DNA from: Actinomadura harenae
GTDB lineage: Bacteria; Actinomycetota; Actinomycetes; Streptosporangiales; Streptosporangiaceae
Reading direction: 5' to 3'
Length of the DNA stretch: 64,000 nt
Assembly: GCF_003696215.1 (NCBI RefSeq)
Contig: NZ_RFFG01000044.1
Coordinates: 1 to 64,000, forward strand
Positions 8,277-16,955 of the stretch are shown one piece after another (the first letter of the stretch is position 1; every line of letters starts with the position of its first letter). Under the pieces are notes generated by a model. That model was not told the DNA's origin and searched no databases. It saw only the letters and a list, made by a program, of their open reading frames with translations. The translations under genes were made by a program, and so were the position numbers.

Positions 8277-8489
8277 CTCCCCAGTTGCATCGGCATGCTC
8301 AGACAGCGCACCCGCGTGGGCGGATGCTCCCCGAGCCTATCCAGCGCCCCGACCTGACTTCGAACTGGCACGCCCGAACCGGTGTGCGGGAACCGCCGGT
8401 GCGCGGACCGGCGCGCCAGTGCTCCGAGACCGGCGCGTGCCTTGACCGGACGCGACAGGGCGAACCCTGTGCGCACTCGAACCTTCGGG

Positions 8490-8538
8490 CGGGTTGACGA
8501 GGAGATATCCGACATTGTCTACTTGGCACGTCAACCCG
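8490..8538. promoter_or_regulatory. inverted repeat and probable promoter upstream of ABC importer
   Basis: Arms CGGGTTGACG (8490-8499) and CGTCAACCCG (8529-8538) are perfectly complementary, with 29 bases between. The left arm contains a -35-like TTGACG (8494-8499), and TCTACT follows after 18 bases (8518-8523) as a possible -10. The right arm would then cover the transcript start. The arrangement suggests a regulator binding both arms or a leader hairpin; the binding protein is not identifiable. The 286-bp region 8277-8562 also has to contain the enolase promoter. Confidence 0.55.
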
Positions 8539-8562
8539 ACCTAAATAGTAGGGAATTCAGCG

Positions 8563-9612
8563 ATGCAGCGAACGATCCGCCTGCGCGCCGCCGTCGCGGC
8601 GCTGACCGTCCTGGCCGCCGCGGGGACGCTCAGCGCCTGCGGCGGCGACGACAAGGGCGGGTCCGGGGGCGCGCCCGCCCCGCTGAGGCTCGGCTACTTC
8701 CCCAACATCACGCACGCGACCGCCCTGGTCGGCATCCAGAAGGGCATCTTCGCCAAGCACCTCGGCGCCGCGCCGAAGACCGCCACGTTCAACGCGGGCC
8801 CGGCCGCCGTCGAGGCGCTGTTCTCCGGCGCCGTGGACGCCACGTTCGTCGGCCCGAACCCGACCGTGAACGCGTGGGCCAAGTCCCACGGCAAGGCGAT
8901 CAAGGTCATCTCGGGGGCGGCGTCCGGCGGCGTCTCGTTCGTCGTCAAGCCCGGCATCAACGGCCCGCAGGACCTCAAGGGCAAGAAGATCGCCACGCCG
9001 CAGCTCGGCAACACCCAGGACGTCGCGCTGCGCTACTGGCTCAAGAAGAACGGCCTGACCGCCAACAAGGACGGCTCCGGCGACGTCAAGGTCGTCCCGC
9101 AGGACAACGCGCAGACCATCCAGACCTTCCAGCAGGGCTCGATCGACGGCGCGTGGGTGCCCGAGCCCTACGCGTCCCGGCTGATCCTGGAGGGCAAGGG
9201 CAAGAAGCTGCTGGACGAGTCGTCCCTGTGGCCCGGCGGCAAGTTCGTCATCACCAACCTGATCGTCCGGCGCGACTACGCCGACAAGCACCCGGACCAG
9301 GTGAAGAAGCTCCTCGAGGGCGTGGTCGAGGCGACCGACTACATCAACTCCGACAAGGCGGGCGCCGAGCAGGCGGCGAACGAGGCGCTGACCAAGCTGT
9401 CGGGCAAGCCCATCAAGCAGGACGTCCTGGACGCGGCGTTCAGGAGCCTCACGTTCACGACCGACCCGATCGCGCCGTCCCTGGTGGCGGGCGCGCAGCA
9501 CGCCGAGGAGATCGGCCTGCTGGACAAGGTCGACCTCAACGGCATCTACGACCTCGGACCCCTCAACGACGTGCTCAAGGCACAGGGAAAGGCACAGGTC
9601 ACCGACAAATGA
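8563..9612 (+). CDS. ABC importer substrate-binding lipoprotein, SsuA/TauA/NrtA type
   Basis: Predicted 349-residue periplasm-side solute-binding protein. A signal peptide with lipobox LSAC (Cys26) anchors it to the membrane. LRLGYFPNITHATALVGIQKG (from about residue 41) is the hallmark opening of the NitT/TauT family that binds sulfonates, taurine, nitrate or thiamin precursors. NAGPAAVEALFSGAVDATFVG and the D-G-A-W-V-P-E-P hinge support this. Substrate cannot be decided from sequence, but aliphatic sulfonate is plausible. AGGGA precedes the ATG by 8 bases. Its TGA overlaps the ATPase start as ATGA. The divergent eno promoter region upstream contains an inverted repeat. Confidence 0.9.
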   Translation: MQRTIRLRAAVAALTVLAAAGTLSACGGDDKGGSGGAPAPLRLGYFPNITHATALVGIQKGIFAKHLGAAPKTATFNAGPAAVEALFSGAVDATFVGPNPTVNAWAKSHGKAIKVISGAASGGVSFVVKPGINGPQDLKGKKIATPQLGNTQDVALRYWLKKNGLTANKDGSGDVKVVPQDNAQTIQTFQQGSIDGAWVPEPYASRLILEGKGKKLLDESSLWPGGKFVITNLIVRRDYADKHPDQVKKLLEGVVEATDYINSDKAGAEQAANEALTKLSGKPIKQDVLDAAFRSLTFTTDPIAPSLVAGAQHAEEIGLLDKVDLNGIYDLGPLNDVLKAQGKAQVTDK

Positions 9613-10418
9613 CACAGGCCGTCCAGGCCGCCGCGAGCCGGACCGTGCCCTCCGGGGCAGCGGTCCGGCTCGACGGCGTCTCCAAAGCGTTCGGGCCGCT
9701 GCTGGCCCTCGACGACGTATCCCTCACCGTGGGACCGGGCGAGTTCGTGTGCCTGCTCGGCGCGTCCGGCTGCGGGAAGAGCACGCTGCTGAACCTGGTC
9801 GCGGCGCTCGACCGCCCGTCCGCCGGGACGATCGACACCGCCGGGCGGCGCGTCGCGCTGATGTTCCAGGAGCCCGCGCTGTTCCCGTGGCTGACGGTCA
9901 CGGCGAACATCGAGCTCGCGCTGAAGGCCCGCGGCGTCCCGCGCGCCGAGCGCCGTGGGCGGGCCGCCGAGCTGCTCGCGTTGGTGCATCTGGCCGGGTT
10001 CGAGAGGAAGCGCCCACACCAGCTGTCCGGCGGAATGCGGCAGCGCGTCGCGCTCGCCCGCGCGCTCGCCCTGACCATCGACGCCGAGCCCGCCGGGAAG
10101 GACCGCGCGGGCACCCTCCTGCTCATGGACGAGCCGTTCGGCGCGCTCGACGCCATGACCCGCGACCTGCTGCACGACGAGATCGAGCGGATCTGGCGGG
10201 AGCGGAACCTGAGCGTCCTGTTCGTCACGCACAACGTCCGCGAGGCCGTCCGGCTCGGCGACCGCGTGGTGCTGCTGTCGAGCCGTCCGGGACGGGTCGT
10301 CGAGGAGTTCCCCGTCCCGCTGGACCGGCCGCGCCGGATCGACTCCCCCGAGGTCGCCGCGCTCGCCGGGACCATCACCGACCGGCTGCGCGAGGAGGTC
10401 GGACGCCATGGCGCCTGA
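9609..10418 (+). CDS. ABC importer ATPase, SsuB/TauB type
   Basis: Predicted 269-residue cytoplasmic ATPase. The Walker A is GASGCGKST (about residues 49-57), the Q-loop is in LMFQEPALFPWLTV, the signature LSGGMRQRVALARAL follows, and the Walker B is LLLMDEPFGALD with a switch His in FVTHNVREA. The Q-loop text and VTANI spacing match the nitrate/sulfonate/taurine ATPase class. The ATG at 9609 overlaps the stop of the binding-protein gene by 4 bp and is much better placed than the long upstream open frame. A short acidic insertion (IDAEPAGKDRAG) between the signature and Walker B is unusual for the class and looks like a solvent loop. Its 3' end overlaps the permease start by 11 bp. Confidence 0.93.
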   Translation: MTQAVQAAASRTVPSGAAVRLDGVSKAFGPLLALDDVSLTVGPGEFVCLLGASGCGKSTLLNLVAALDRPSAGTIDTAGRRVALMFQEPALFPWLTVTANIELALKARGVPRAERRGRAAELLALVHLAGFERKRPHQLSGGMRQRVALARALALTIDAEPAGKDRAGTLLLMDEPFGALDAMTRDLLHDEIERIWRERNLSVLFVTHNVREAVRLGDRVVLLSSRPGRVVEEFPVPLDRPRRIDSPEVAALAGTITDRLREEVGRHGA

Positions 10419-11319
10419 CGTGCGGACGAAGAACGACGCGACCGACCAGGAATCGTCAAGGCCGGAAGCACGGCCGGAGCTGAGCCGGCAGATCTCCGGG
10501 CTGGACGCGCTGGAGCTCGGCGGCGAGACGCGCCGCAACCCGGCCGCGCGCGCGTGGTCGGCGGTGTGGCCGATGGCGAGCGCCGTCGCGATCGCGCTGC
10601 TCGCCTGGCAGGTCGTGGTGTGGTCGGGCTGGAAGCCGTCCTATGTGCTGCCCGGCCCGGCGGACACGCTGCCCGAGCTGGGCCGCCAGGTCACCACGGG
10701 GTCGTTCTGGGGCGCGGTCGGGCTGACGATGCAGCGGGCCGTCCTCGGGTTCGCGGTGTCGGTGCTGGTCGGGACGGTCGTGGGCGCGCTGGTGACGCAG
10801 TCGTCGGTGCTGCGCCGCGCGGTCGGGTCGCTGATCACCGGGTTGCAGACGATGCCGTCGATCGCGTGGTTCCCGCTCGCGATCCTGCTGTTCCAGCTGA
10901 GCGAGCAGGCGATCCTGTTCGTGGTGGTGCTGGGCGCGGCGCCGTCCATCGCGAACGGGCTCATCGCGGGCGTGGACTACACGCCGCCGATCCTGCTGCG
11001 CGCGGGGAAGGTGATGGGGCTGCGCGGCCTGAACCTGTACCGGCACCTCGTCCTGCCCGCGTCGCTGCCCTCGTTCGTGGCGGGGCTCAAGCAGGGCTGG
11101 GCGTTCGCGTGGCGGTCGCTGATGGCGGGCGAGCTGCTGGTGGTGATCTCGTCGCACACCTCGCTCGGCGTGCTGCTGTCGCAGGCCCGCGAGTTCTCCC
11201 AGACGGACGCGATGATCTCCTACATGATCGTGATCCTGGTGATCGGGATCGTGATGGACCGCCTGTTCGGCCTGGTGGACGACGCGATCCGCACCCGCTG
11301 GGGCCTCGCCGGGGACTGA
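10408..11319 (+). CDS. ABC importer permease, SsuC/TauC type
   Basis: Predicted 303-residue membrane permease with about six transmembrane helices after a ~50-residue hydrophilic N-terminus. The EAA-type coupling loop reads RAGKVMGLRGLNLYRHLVLPASLPSFVAGL (about residues 196-225), which contacts the ATPase. The motif GLQTMPSIAWFPLAILLF is typical of sulfonate/nitrate permeases. It forms a complete importer with the two upstream genes, all translationally overlapping. The N-terminal extension is Asp/Glu/Arg-rich and probably cytoplasmic. No terminator-like hairpin is obvious in the 166 bases that follow. Confidence 0.92.
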   Translation: MAPDVRTKNDATDQESSRPEARPELSRQISGLDALELGGETRRNPAARAWSAVWPMASAVAIALLAWQVVVWSGWKPSYVLPGPADTLPELGRQVTTGSFWGAVGLTMQRAVLGFAVSVLVGTVVGALVTQSSVLRRAVGSLITGLQTMPSIAWFPLAILLFQLSEQAILFVVVLGAAPSIANGLIAGVDYTPPILLRAGKVMGLRGLNLYRHLVLPASLPSFVAGLKQGWAFAWRSLMAGELLVVISSHTSLGVLLSQAREFSQTDAMISYMIVILVIGIVMDRLFGLVDDAIRTRWGLAGD

Positions 11320-11485
11320 ACGGGGCGGAACCGGGGACCGACCGGGTGGAACCAGGACCGACAGGGCGGACCGGGTGATCGAAAGGGGCGAAAAGGCTGT
11401 CCGGAAAGGGCGTTTCGGCCCGGTGTAACGGATCTTTGCCGGGTCCGGCGGATCGTGTTTACCGTGGCGGGGGAACCCTCCGGGC

Positions 11486-12940
11486 GTGAGCGGTCCGTCG
11501 GCGCGGCTGTGGCAGCGGGTGCTGCGTGACCCGTCGATCCGCACCCGGGTGACCGTCCGGGCGGTGGCGATCACGATCCTGCTGGTGATCCCGCTCTACC
11601 TCGTCGCGATGTTGCTGGTGACCGCCGAGGCGCAGCACTCCCAGGAGCGGAGCGTCGCCCGGCGGGCCCGCGTCGTGGCCGAACTCGTCCGGAACGGCCA
11701 GACCCAGCCCCACATCGTCAGCAGCCACCCCGAGGCGCTCGCGCAGGTCGTGGACATGTCCCGGCGCGTGGTGGCGGCGACCGACGCCATGCGCGGGCGG
11801 CCGGCCGTCAACTTCCGGATCCCGACCGGCCCGGACAACCGCGAGGACGGTGTCGGCTGCCAGATCGACGCGCCCGGCGGGCCGTGCTTCCAGGTCGTCG
11901 CGCTGCGCGTCCACAACGGGAAGGAGGAGCTGGTCGTCTACGCGCTCCAGACGGCCCATCCGTGGCTCCCGAAGCCGGGCGTGGCCGCGCTGTCGGCGCT
12001 GGTCATCCCGGCGGCGGCGGGCATCGTCGGGCTCGGCGCGTGGCGCGCGGCCGGGCGTGCCCTGCGCCCGGTGGACGTGATCCGCCGCGACCTGGACGAC
12101 ATCACCGCGACCGACCTGGAGCGGCGGGTGCCCGAGCCGGTCCGCAAGGACGAGATCCACGCGCTCGCCCGCAGCATCAACCAGACGCTCGACCGGCTGG
12201 AGGAGGCGGTGGCGCGGCAGCGGGCGTTCATCTCCGACCTGTCGCACGAGCTGCGCAGCCCGCTCACCGGCCTGCGGACCGAGCTGGAGCTCGCCCGGTC
12301 CGACCCGCACGCGTCCGACATGAACGAGACGACCGAGGCGATGCTGCGCAACGCCGACCGGCTGGAGCAGGTGGTGAACGACCTGCTCGCGCTGGCCCGG
12401 CTGGAGTCCGGCGGGGGGCTGCAGAAGGAGTCGCTGGACCTGCACGAGATCGCCGACCAGGAGGTGCTGCGCCGTCCGCGCCGGACCAGGGTGTCGGTCG
12501 TCGGCGACTCCCCGGTCACCGTGCGCGGCGGGCGGCTGGAGCTGGCCCGCGTCCTGACCAACCTCATCGACAACGCCGACCGGCACGCCGCGACCGGCGT
12601 CACGGTGAAGGTCGGCGAGCAGGGCGACGACGCGGTCGTGGAGGTCGTGGACGACGGCGGCGGGATCCTGCCCGAGGACCGCGAGCGGGTGTTCGACCGG
12701 TTCACCCGGCTCGCCGAGGCCCGGCACAAGGACGCGGGCGGCACCGGCCTCGGCCTCGCCATCTCCCGCGACATCGTCCGGGCGCACGGCGGGACGCTCG
12801 CCATCGCCGACCGCGACGACGGCGTCGAGGGCGCCCGCTTCGTCCTCCGCCTCCCCAAGAGCGGCGAGCCGCCGGAGCCCCCCAGGAAACGCAACGGCCA
12901 CCGCCACGACGGCCCGCCGGGGCCGTCACCGAAGAACTGA
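11486..12940 (+). CDS. orphan sensor histidine kinase
   Basis: Predicted 484-residue inner-membrane kinase. TM1 (about 25-46) and TM2 (about 165-188) flank an extracellular sensor of roughly 115 residues with a cysteine pair (Cys125, Cys134). A HAMP segment follows (about 188-243). The HisKA H-box is FISDLSHELRSPL with His254. The catalytic domain has N-box NLIDNADRHA, G1 VDDGGGI, F-box VFDRFTR and G2 GTGLGLAI. The tail is Pro/Arg-rich. The GTG start at 11486 has no strong ribosome site, and the message may be near-leaderless. No response regulator lies beside it, unlike most actinobacterial kinases of this class. The adjacent ABC genes may or may not be its targets. Confidence 0.9.
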   Translation: MSGPSARLWQRVLRDPSIRTRVTVRAVAITILLVIPLYLVAMLLVTAEAQHSQERSVARRARVVAELVRNGQTQPHIVSSHPEALAQVVDMSRRVVAATDAMRGRPAVNFRIPTGPDNREDGVGCQIDAPGGPCFQVVALRVHNGKEELVVYALQTAHPWLPKPGVAALSALVIPAAAGIVGLGAWRAAGRALRPVDVIRRDLDDITATDLERRVPEPVRKDEIHALARSINQTLDRLEEAVARQRAFISDLSHELRSPLTGLRTELELARSDPHASDMNETTEAMLRNADRLEQVVNDLLALARLESGGGLQKESLDLHEIADQEVLRRPRRTRVSVVGDSPVTVRGGRLELARVLTNLIDNADRHAATGVTVKVGEQGDDAVVEVVDDGGGILPEDRERVFDRFTRLAEARHKDAGGTGLGLAISRDIVRAHGGTLAIADRDDGVEGARFVLRLPKSGEPPEPPRKRNGHRHDGPPGPSPKN

Positions 12941-12946
12941 CGGCGG

Positions 12947-13702
12947 TCAGTCCTCGAGGAACTCGGCGATCGCCTCGGCCAGGTCCTTGCGGGTCACGGC
13001 GCTCATGTGGTTGCCGGGGATCTCGGTGTAGCGGCCGTCCGGGAGCGCGGTGGCCAGGTCCTTCGCGGAGCCGTTGTCGTGGTCGTCCGCCCCGGCGACG
13101 ACCAGCGTCGGGAGCGTCAGGCGCGCCAGTTCCTCGCGCGGGGTGCTGACGAAGGTGTCCAGGACGCCCAGCAGGGCCGTCCGGTCGCCGCCGACGGTCT
13201 TCAGGAACGCCTCGGCGCGCCACTCGGCGGTGCCGCGCTCGAACGCGCCGGGGTTGCTCAGGACGGTCCGGAAGTGCTCGCCGCGCCCCTCGGTCTCGAC
13301 GATCCCGGTGAGGCCCATGCCGCCGAGGATCGCCCGCACCGGCGTCGCGCCGCGCACCAGCATCCGGACGGTCGTCCGCGCGCCGAGCGAGTAGCCGCCG
13401 AGCACGTAGTCGGTCAGGTCGAGGTGGTCGAGCAGGGCGAACCCGTCGTCGGCGAGGACGTCCGGCGGGTAGTGCGCCGGGTCGTGCGGCTTGCCGCTGT
13501 CACCGTGTCCGCGCAGGTCGGGCATGATCACCCGGTAGCCGAGATCGGCGAGCGCCTCGGCGTGCCCGTACCGGATCCAGTTCACCGTCGCGGTGGAGAA
13601 GTAGCCGTGGACCAGGACGAGAGGCCGCCCCTCCCCCAGCTCCCGGAAGGCCAGCCGCACGCCGTCGCGCGCCTCGAAGTACTGAACGGGCACGTCGATC
13701 AT
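12947..13702 (-). CDS. alpha/beta hydrolase
   Basis: Predicted 251-residue soluble hydrolase. The oxyanion loop is in VLVHGYFS and the nucleophile elbow is GGYSLGAR (Ser near 105). A likely acid is Asp in VVAGADDHD and the base is His in IPGNHMSAV (near 233). The fold is full length with a small cap. Substrate is unknown; such enzymes include esterases and haloperoxidase-like lactonases. Its stop is 6 bases from the convergent histidine-kinase stop. Start choice is uncertain: the ATG at 13702 directly abuts GGGGGG, while an in-frame GTG at 13693 has a better 9-base spacing. Confidence 0.85.
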   Translation of the reverse strand: MIDVPVQYFEARDGVRLAFRELGEGRPLVLVHGYFSTATVNWIRYGHAEALADLGYRVIMPDLRGHGDSGKPHDPAHYPPDVLADDGFALLDHLDLTDYVLGGYSLGARTTVRMLVRGATPVRAILGGMGLTGIVETEGRGEHFRTVLSNPGAFERGTAEWRAEAFLKTVGGDRTALLGVLDTFVSTPREELARLTLPTLVVAGADDHDNGSAKDLATALPDGRYTEIPGNHMSAVTRKDLAEAIAEFLED

Positions 13703-13795
13703 CCCCCCAAAATACCCGCCGCCCCACTCCCCCAGAACGTGATCTCCGACCTACAATCCGACCCTGCCGACCAGAACCCCCCGCTGAAGGCGAGC

Positions 13796-14653
13796 GTGAG
13801 CATGCGCGAAATCGGAACCGTCGCGGCCGGGACGGGCGGCGTCCTCCTCGGCGCCCTTCTCCTGGCCTGCCAGGCCGTCCCCGCGGACGCGGCGACCGGG
13901 GGTTCACTGACCGTCCGGACCCTGGACCGGCACGGCCGCGCCGTCCGGACGGAGGTCGAGATCGCGGCCCTGACCAGCGAGAACACCCACCGGTTCACGA
14001 CCGGGACGAACCGGACCCTCAAGAAGGGGCGGTACGCGATCTCGGTGACGATCGAGACGGCGGACGACGGCCCGGACGGCACCCAGACGCTCGCCGCCCG
14101 GACGGTCACCATCGGCTCCCGGCACGTGGACGTGATCCTGGACGCCCGCAAGGGAAAGCGGTTCTCGATCAACCCGGGGCGCGGATCGAGCATGTCCATG
14201 GCGAGCGGCGCGGTATGCACTGCGAAGGCTCTGCTGAGCCAGTTGCCCGACCAGGGCGGCTCCTACATCGTGCCGAACACCGACCGCGCGCTGAGCTTCG
14301 GCTACCAGGCGGCCTGGAACGGCTCGTCCGCCGGGACGCAGTACTGGGTCTCGGGCGAGACGCGCGGCATTCCCTCGGGCCTCGTCCGTGACCAGGCGCA
14401 CCTGAAGTTCGCCACGATCCGCGCGAAGGTCACGACCGTGAAGGCGAAGCGGCAGCAGGCCGTCCTGTTCATGGACCACGACATCTGCTCGGCGGGATAT
14501 CCGGGGCTGGAGTTCCCCGCGCCCAGGACTTTGACCGTGCACGTGACGCCGGGGAAGTGGTCCGGCTACGTCATCTCGCCCCGCGGCAGCAGCAACGACC
14601 TCGATGGACGCTTCGCCGCGGGCAAGACGTACCGCGTGACGTTCAAGGCGTGA
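13796..14653 (+). CDS. secreted protein of unknown function
   Basis: Predicted 285-residue exported protein. A signal peptide ends near VPADA-AT (about residue 32), with hydrophobic core GGVLLGALLLAC. The mature protein starts with a prealbumin-like or Ig-like strand set (GGSLTVRTLDRHGRAVRTEVEIAAL). It then has a Ser/Gly-rich part and a cysteine pair in VCTAKALL and DICSAGYPGLE. I do not recognise a family; the N-terminal half recalls carboxypeptidase-regulatory-like beta-sandwiches. GAAGG lies 5 bases before the GTG at 13796; an ATG at 13802 is an alternative. The last 11 bp overlap the convergent ArsR gene. Confidence 0.78.
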   Translation: MSMREIGTVAAGTGGVLLGALLLACQAVPADAATGGSLTVRTLDRHGRAVRTEVEIAALTSENTHRFTTGTNRTLKKGRYAISVTIETADDGPDGTQTLAARTVTIGSRHVDVILDARKGKRFSINPGRGSSMSMASGAVCTAKALLSQLPDQGGSYIVPNTDRALSFGYQAAWNGSSAGTQYWVSGETRGIPSGLVRDQAHLKFATIRAKVTTVKAKRQQAVLFMDHDICSAGYPGLEFPAPRTLTVHVTPGKWSGYVISPRGSSNDLDGRFAAGKTYRVTFKA

Positions 14654-15638
14654 CGGTCGGGGTGGCGGTCTGGGCGTGGATCAGGGTGTCGCCGGCGCGG
14701 GTGCGGTAGTAGAGGACGGAGCGGCCGGAGCGGCGGCGGTCGGCGAGGCGCGCCTCCAGGAGGATCTTGAGGTGGCGGCCGACGGAGCCCAGCGGCAGGC
14801 CGGTCAGCGCGACGAGCTGCGTGGTGCTCTTCGGGTCGTCCAGGAGGGTGAGGACGGCGGCGCGGCCCTCGCCGAGGAGGCGGGCGAGGGCCCGCGGGAC
14901 GGCGGCCGGGTCGGGGGCGGCGAGCTCGCCCGCGCACGGGTAGAACTTGGCGTACCGGACGCCGTCCGCCCAGCTCACCCAGCCGTGCGGCGAGGTGATC
15001 GGGACGAGGAACAGCTCCGCGCCGGAGACGTCGCGCGGCGGGTACTCGGCCGCGTTGATCTGGAGGCGGCCGTCACCGAGCCAGCGGATGCCCGGCCGCA
15101 GCCCCTCCAGCGCGGCGGCCCAGCCGTCCCGGCTGAGCTGGCGGGTGCGGGCGATGATGTCGGCCTCCAGGACGCGTCGCCGCCGCGGCCAGAACGGCTC
15201 GACGGCGTACCGCCAGACCTCGGTGATGGCGTCGGCGGCGATCCGCGGCAGGTCGTCCCGGCGGAGGATCTCGGGGAGCGGGCCGCCGACCGAGACCTCC
15301 AGGTCGGCGCGGGCCTTCGCGGGCGGCGTGGCCCGGATGACCGCGACCTCGTCCTCGAAGGACGGCTCGAACGCGCCCATCGGCGCGGGCGTGAGAAAGT
15401 CGGCGTTCCAGTTCGTCTTCAAGGCGATGAGGCCCTCGCGGACGATCCGGCGCGCGACCGGGTTCTCGCTCATGTGCGCGCGGTAGGCGGGCAGGACGGC
15501 GTCCATCCAGGCACGGCGTCCGGGGTGGTCGGCCTGTTCCGTTTCGAGGTCGCGCAGGCAGCCGAGGGTCTCGGCCAGCGGTGACAGGACGAACCGTCCG
15601 CTCGCGAGGGTGTCCGCGTCGATCAGCCACACGCTCAT
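14643..15638 (-). CDS. ArsR-type regulator with DUF5937 domain
   Basis: Predicted 331-residue transcription factor. The N-terminal ~220 residues match DUF5937 (LSPLAETLGCLRDL, later YPPRDVSGAELFLVP and WADGVRYAKFYPC). This domain is found ahead of winged-helix ArsR domains in actinobacteria. The C-terminal helix-turn-helix reads TTQLVALTGLPLGSVGRHLKILLEARL, followed by the wing RRRSGRSVLYYRT. No cysteine metal site of classical ArsR is evident. It is divergent from an MFS exporter, with an inverted repeat overlapping its own ribosome binding site. Autoregulation and control of the exporter are therefore likely. Confidence 0.87.
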   Translation of the reverse strand: MSVWLIDADTLASGRFVLSPLAETLGCLRDLETEQADHPGRRAWMDAVLPAYRAHMSENPVARRIVREGLIALKTNWNADFLTPAPMGAFEPSFEDEVAVIRATPPAKARADLEVSVGGPLPEILRRDDLPRIAADAITEVWRYAVEPFWPRRRRVLEADIIARTRQLSRDGWAAALEGLRPGIRWLGDGRLQINAAEYPPRDVSGAELFLVPITSPHGWVSWADGVRYAKFYPCAGELAAPDPAAVPRALARLLGEGRAAVLTLLDDPKSTTQLVALTGLPLGSVGRHLKILLEARLADRRRSGRSVLYYRTRAGDTLIHAQTATPTVTP

Positions 15639-15639
15639 G

Positions 15640-15663
15640 ATGTTTCGCCTCCTCGCGAAACAT
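15640..15663. promoter_or_regulatory. inverted repeat overlapping ArsR ribosome binding site
   Basis: Arms ATGTTTCG (15640-15647) and CGAAACAT (15656-15663) flank an 8-base centre. On the minus strand the centre contains the GAGGAGG ribosome binding site of the ArsR gene, whose ATG begins at 15638. The site is a likely operator in the 61-bp divergent gap. In the transcript it could also fold into a hairpin with the ribosome site in the loop. Confidence 0.75.
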
Positions 15664-15699
15664 TAGCTGCCGCGGAGGCCGCGCCGAACAATCTCGCTT

Positions 15700-16875
15700 A
15701 TGCGCACCTATCGGGATCTGTTCCGGGCGCCGGAGTACACGCCGCTGTTCGCGGTCGTCTCGGCGAACACGGCCGGGATGGCGATGAGCGGCCTCGCGCT
15801 CGGCACCCTCGTCTTCGAGGCGACCAAGTCGCCGCTGCTCTCGTCACTGGCGATGTTCGGCCCGTCGTTCACCCAGCTCATCGGCGCGACCACGCTGCTG
15901 TCGGCGGCCGACCGGCTGCCGCCGCGCGCCGCGCTCACCGCGACGTCCCTCGTGTTCACCCTGACCACGGCGCTGGTCGCGATCCCGGGACTGCCGGTCT
16001 GGGCGCTGTTCGCGCTGCTGGGCGTCCAGGGGCTCGCCGGGTCCGTCGCGGGCGGCGTCCGGTACGCGATGCTCACCGACATCCTGCCGAAGGACGGATA
16101 CGTCCTCGGACGGTCGGTGCTGAACATGTCGAGCGGGCTCACGCAGATCGCCGGATTCGCGACCGGCGGCCTGCTCGTCGCGTTCTTCTCCCCGCGTGGA
16201 ACGGTCCTCGTCGGCGCGGCCCTGTACCTGGTGTCGGCGCTGGCCTCGCGGTTCGGGCTGTCGGCGCGTCCGGCGCGCGCCGGAGGGCGCCCCTCGATCG
16301 CCGCGACCTGGCGCGGGAACGGGCGGCTGCTGACGTCCCCGGCCCGGCGGTACGTGTTCGTCGGACTGTGGGTGCCGAACGGGCTGATCGTCGGCTGCGA
16401 GTCGCTGTACGTGCCGTACTCGCCGTCCCACGCGGGCATGCTGCTCGCCGTCGCGGCCGTCGGGATGTTCGTCGGGGACGTCCTCGCCGGGCGGTTCCTG
16501 CCGCCCGCGTGGCGCGAGCGGATCGGCCCGTACATCCGGCTGCTGCTCGCCGCGCCCTATCTGGCCTTCGCGCTCGACCCCGGGCTGCCCGTCGCGGTCG
16601 CCGTGATCGCGCTCGCGTCGGTCGGGTACAGCTCGACGCTGCTGCTCCAGGAGCGGCTCATGGCCCTCACCCCGGACGAGCTGCACGGGCAGGCGCTCGG
16701 GCTGTTCTCGTCCGGGATGCTGGCGATGCAGGGCGTCGGCGCGACGATCGCGGGCACCGTCGCGCAGTTCACCGGGCCGTCCGCCGGGATGGCGGTGATG
16801 GCCGCCGCGTCCGTCGCGGTCACCCTCGCCATCGCGCCCGGCCTGCGGCCCCCGGTCCCCGCCGAAGCCGTCTGA
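15700..16875 (+). CDS. MFS transporter
   Basis: Predicted 391-residue transporter with about 11-12 hydrophobic helices, typical of the MFS_3/enterobactin-exporter-like group (MRTYRDLFRAPEYTPLFAV, then ANTAGMAMSGLALGTLVFEAT). The loop between helices 2 and 3 carries SAADRLPPRAAL, a diverged form of the MFS motif. It is divergent from a DUF5937/ArsR regulator, so export of a compound sensed by that regulator is likely; the substrate is unknown. The first ATG has no strong Shine-Dalgarno sequence; ACAATCTC lies just upstream and the message could be short-leadered. Confidence 0.87.
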   Translation: MRTYRDLFRAPEYTPLFAVVSANTAGMAMSGLALGTLVFEATKSPLLSSLAMFGPSFTQLIGATTLLSAADRLPPRAALTATSLVFTLTTALVAIPGLPVWALFALLGVQGLAGSVAGGVRYAMLTDILPKDGYVLGRSVLNMSSGLTQIAGFATGGLLVAFFSPRGTVLVGAALYLVSALASRFGLSARPARAGGRPSIAATWRGNGRLLTSPARRYVFVGLWVPNGLIVGCESLYVPYSPSHAGMLLAVAAVGMFVGDVLAGRFLPPAWRERIGPYIRLLLAAPYLAFALDPGLPVAVAVIALASVGYSSTLLLQERLMALTPDELHGQALGLFSSGMLAMQGVGATIAGTVAQFTGPSAGMAVMAAASVAVTLAIAPGLRPPVPAEAV

Positions 16876-16955
16876 GCGGTCGCGTCCACCCCAAATCTCG
16901 GCCATGTTTCCGCAGGTCGGGCATTCCCCCTCCGGCGCGCGGAGATCACCGTGAG

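Noticed and set aside
6162..8357. 731-residue plus-strand frame over eno and ftsB
   Set aside because: Antisense of enolase; the valine/aspartate-rich composition is the usual mirror of GC-rich coding DNA.
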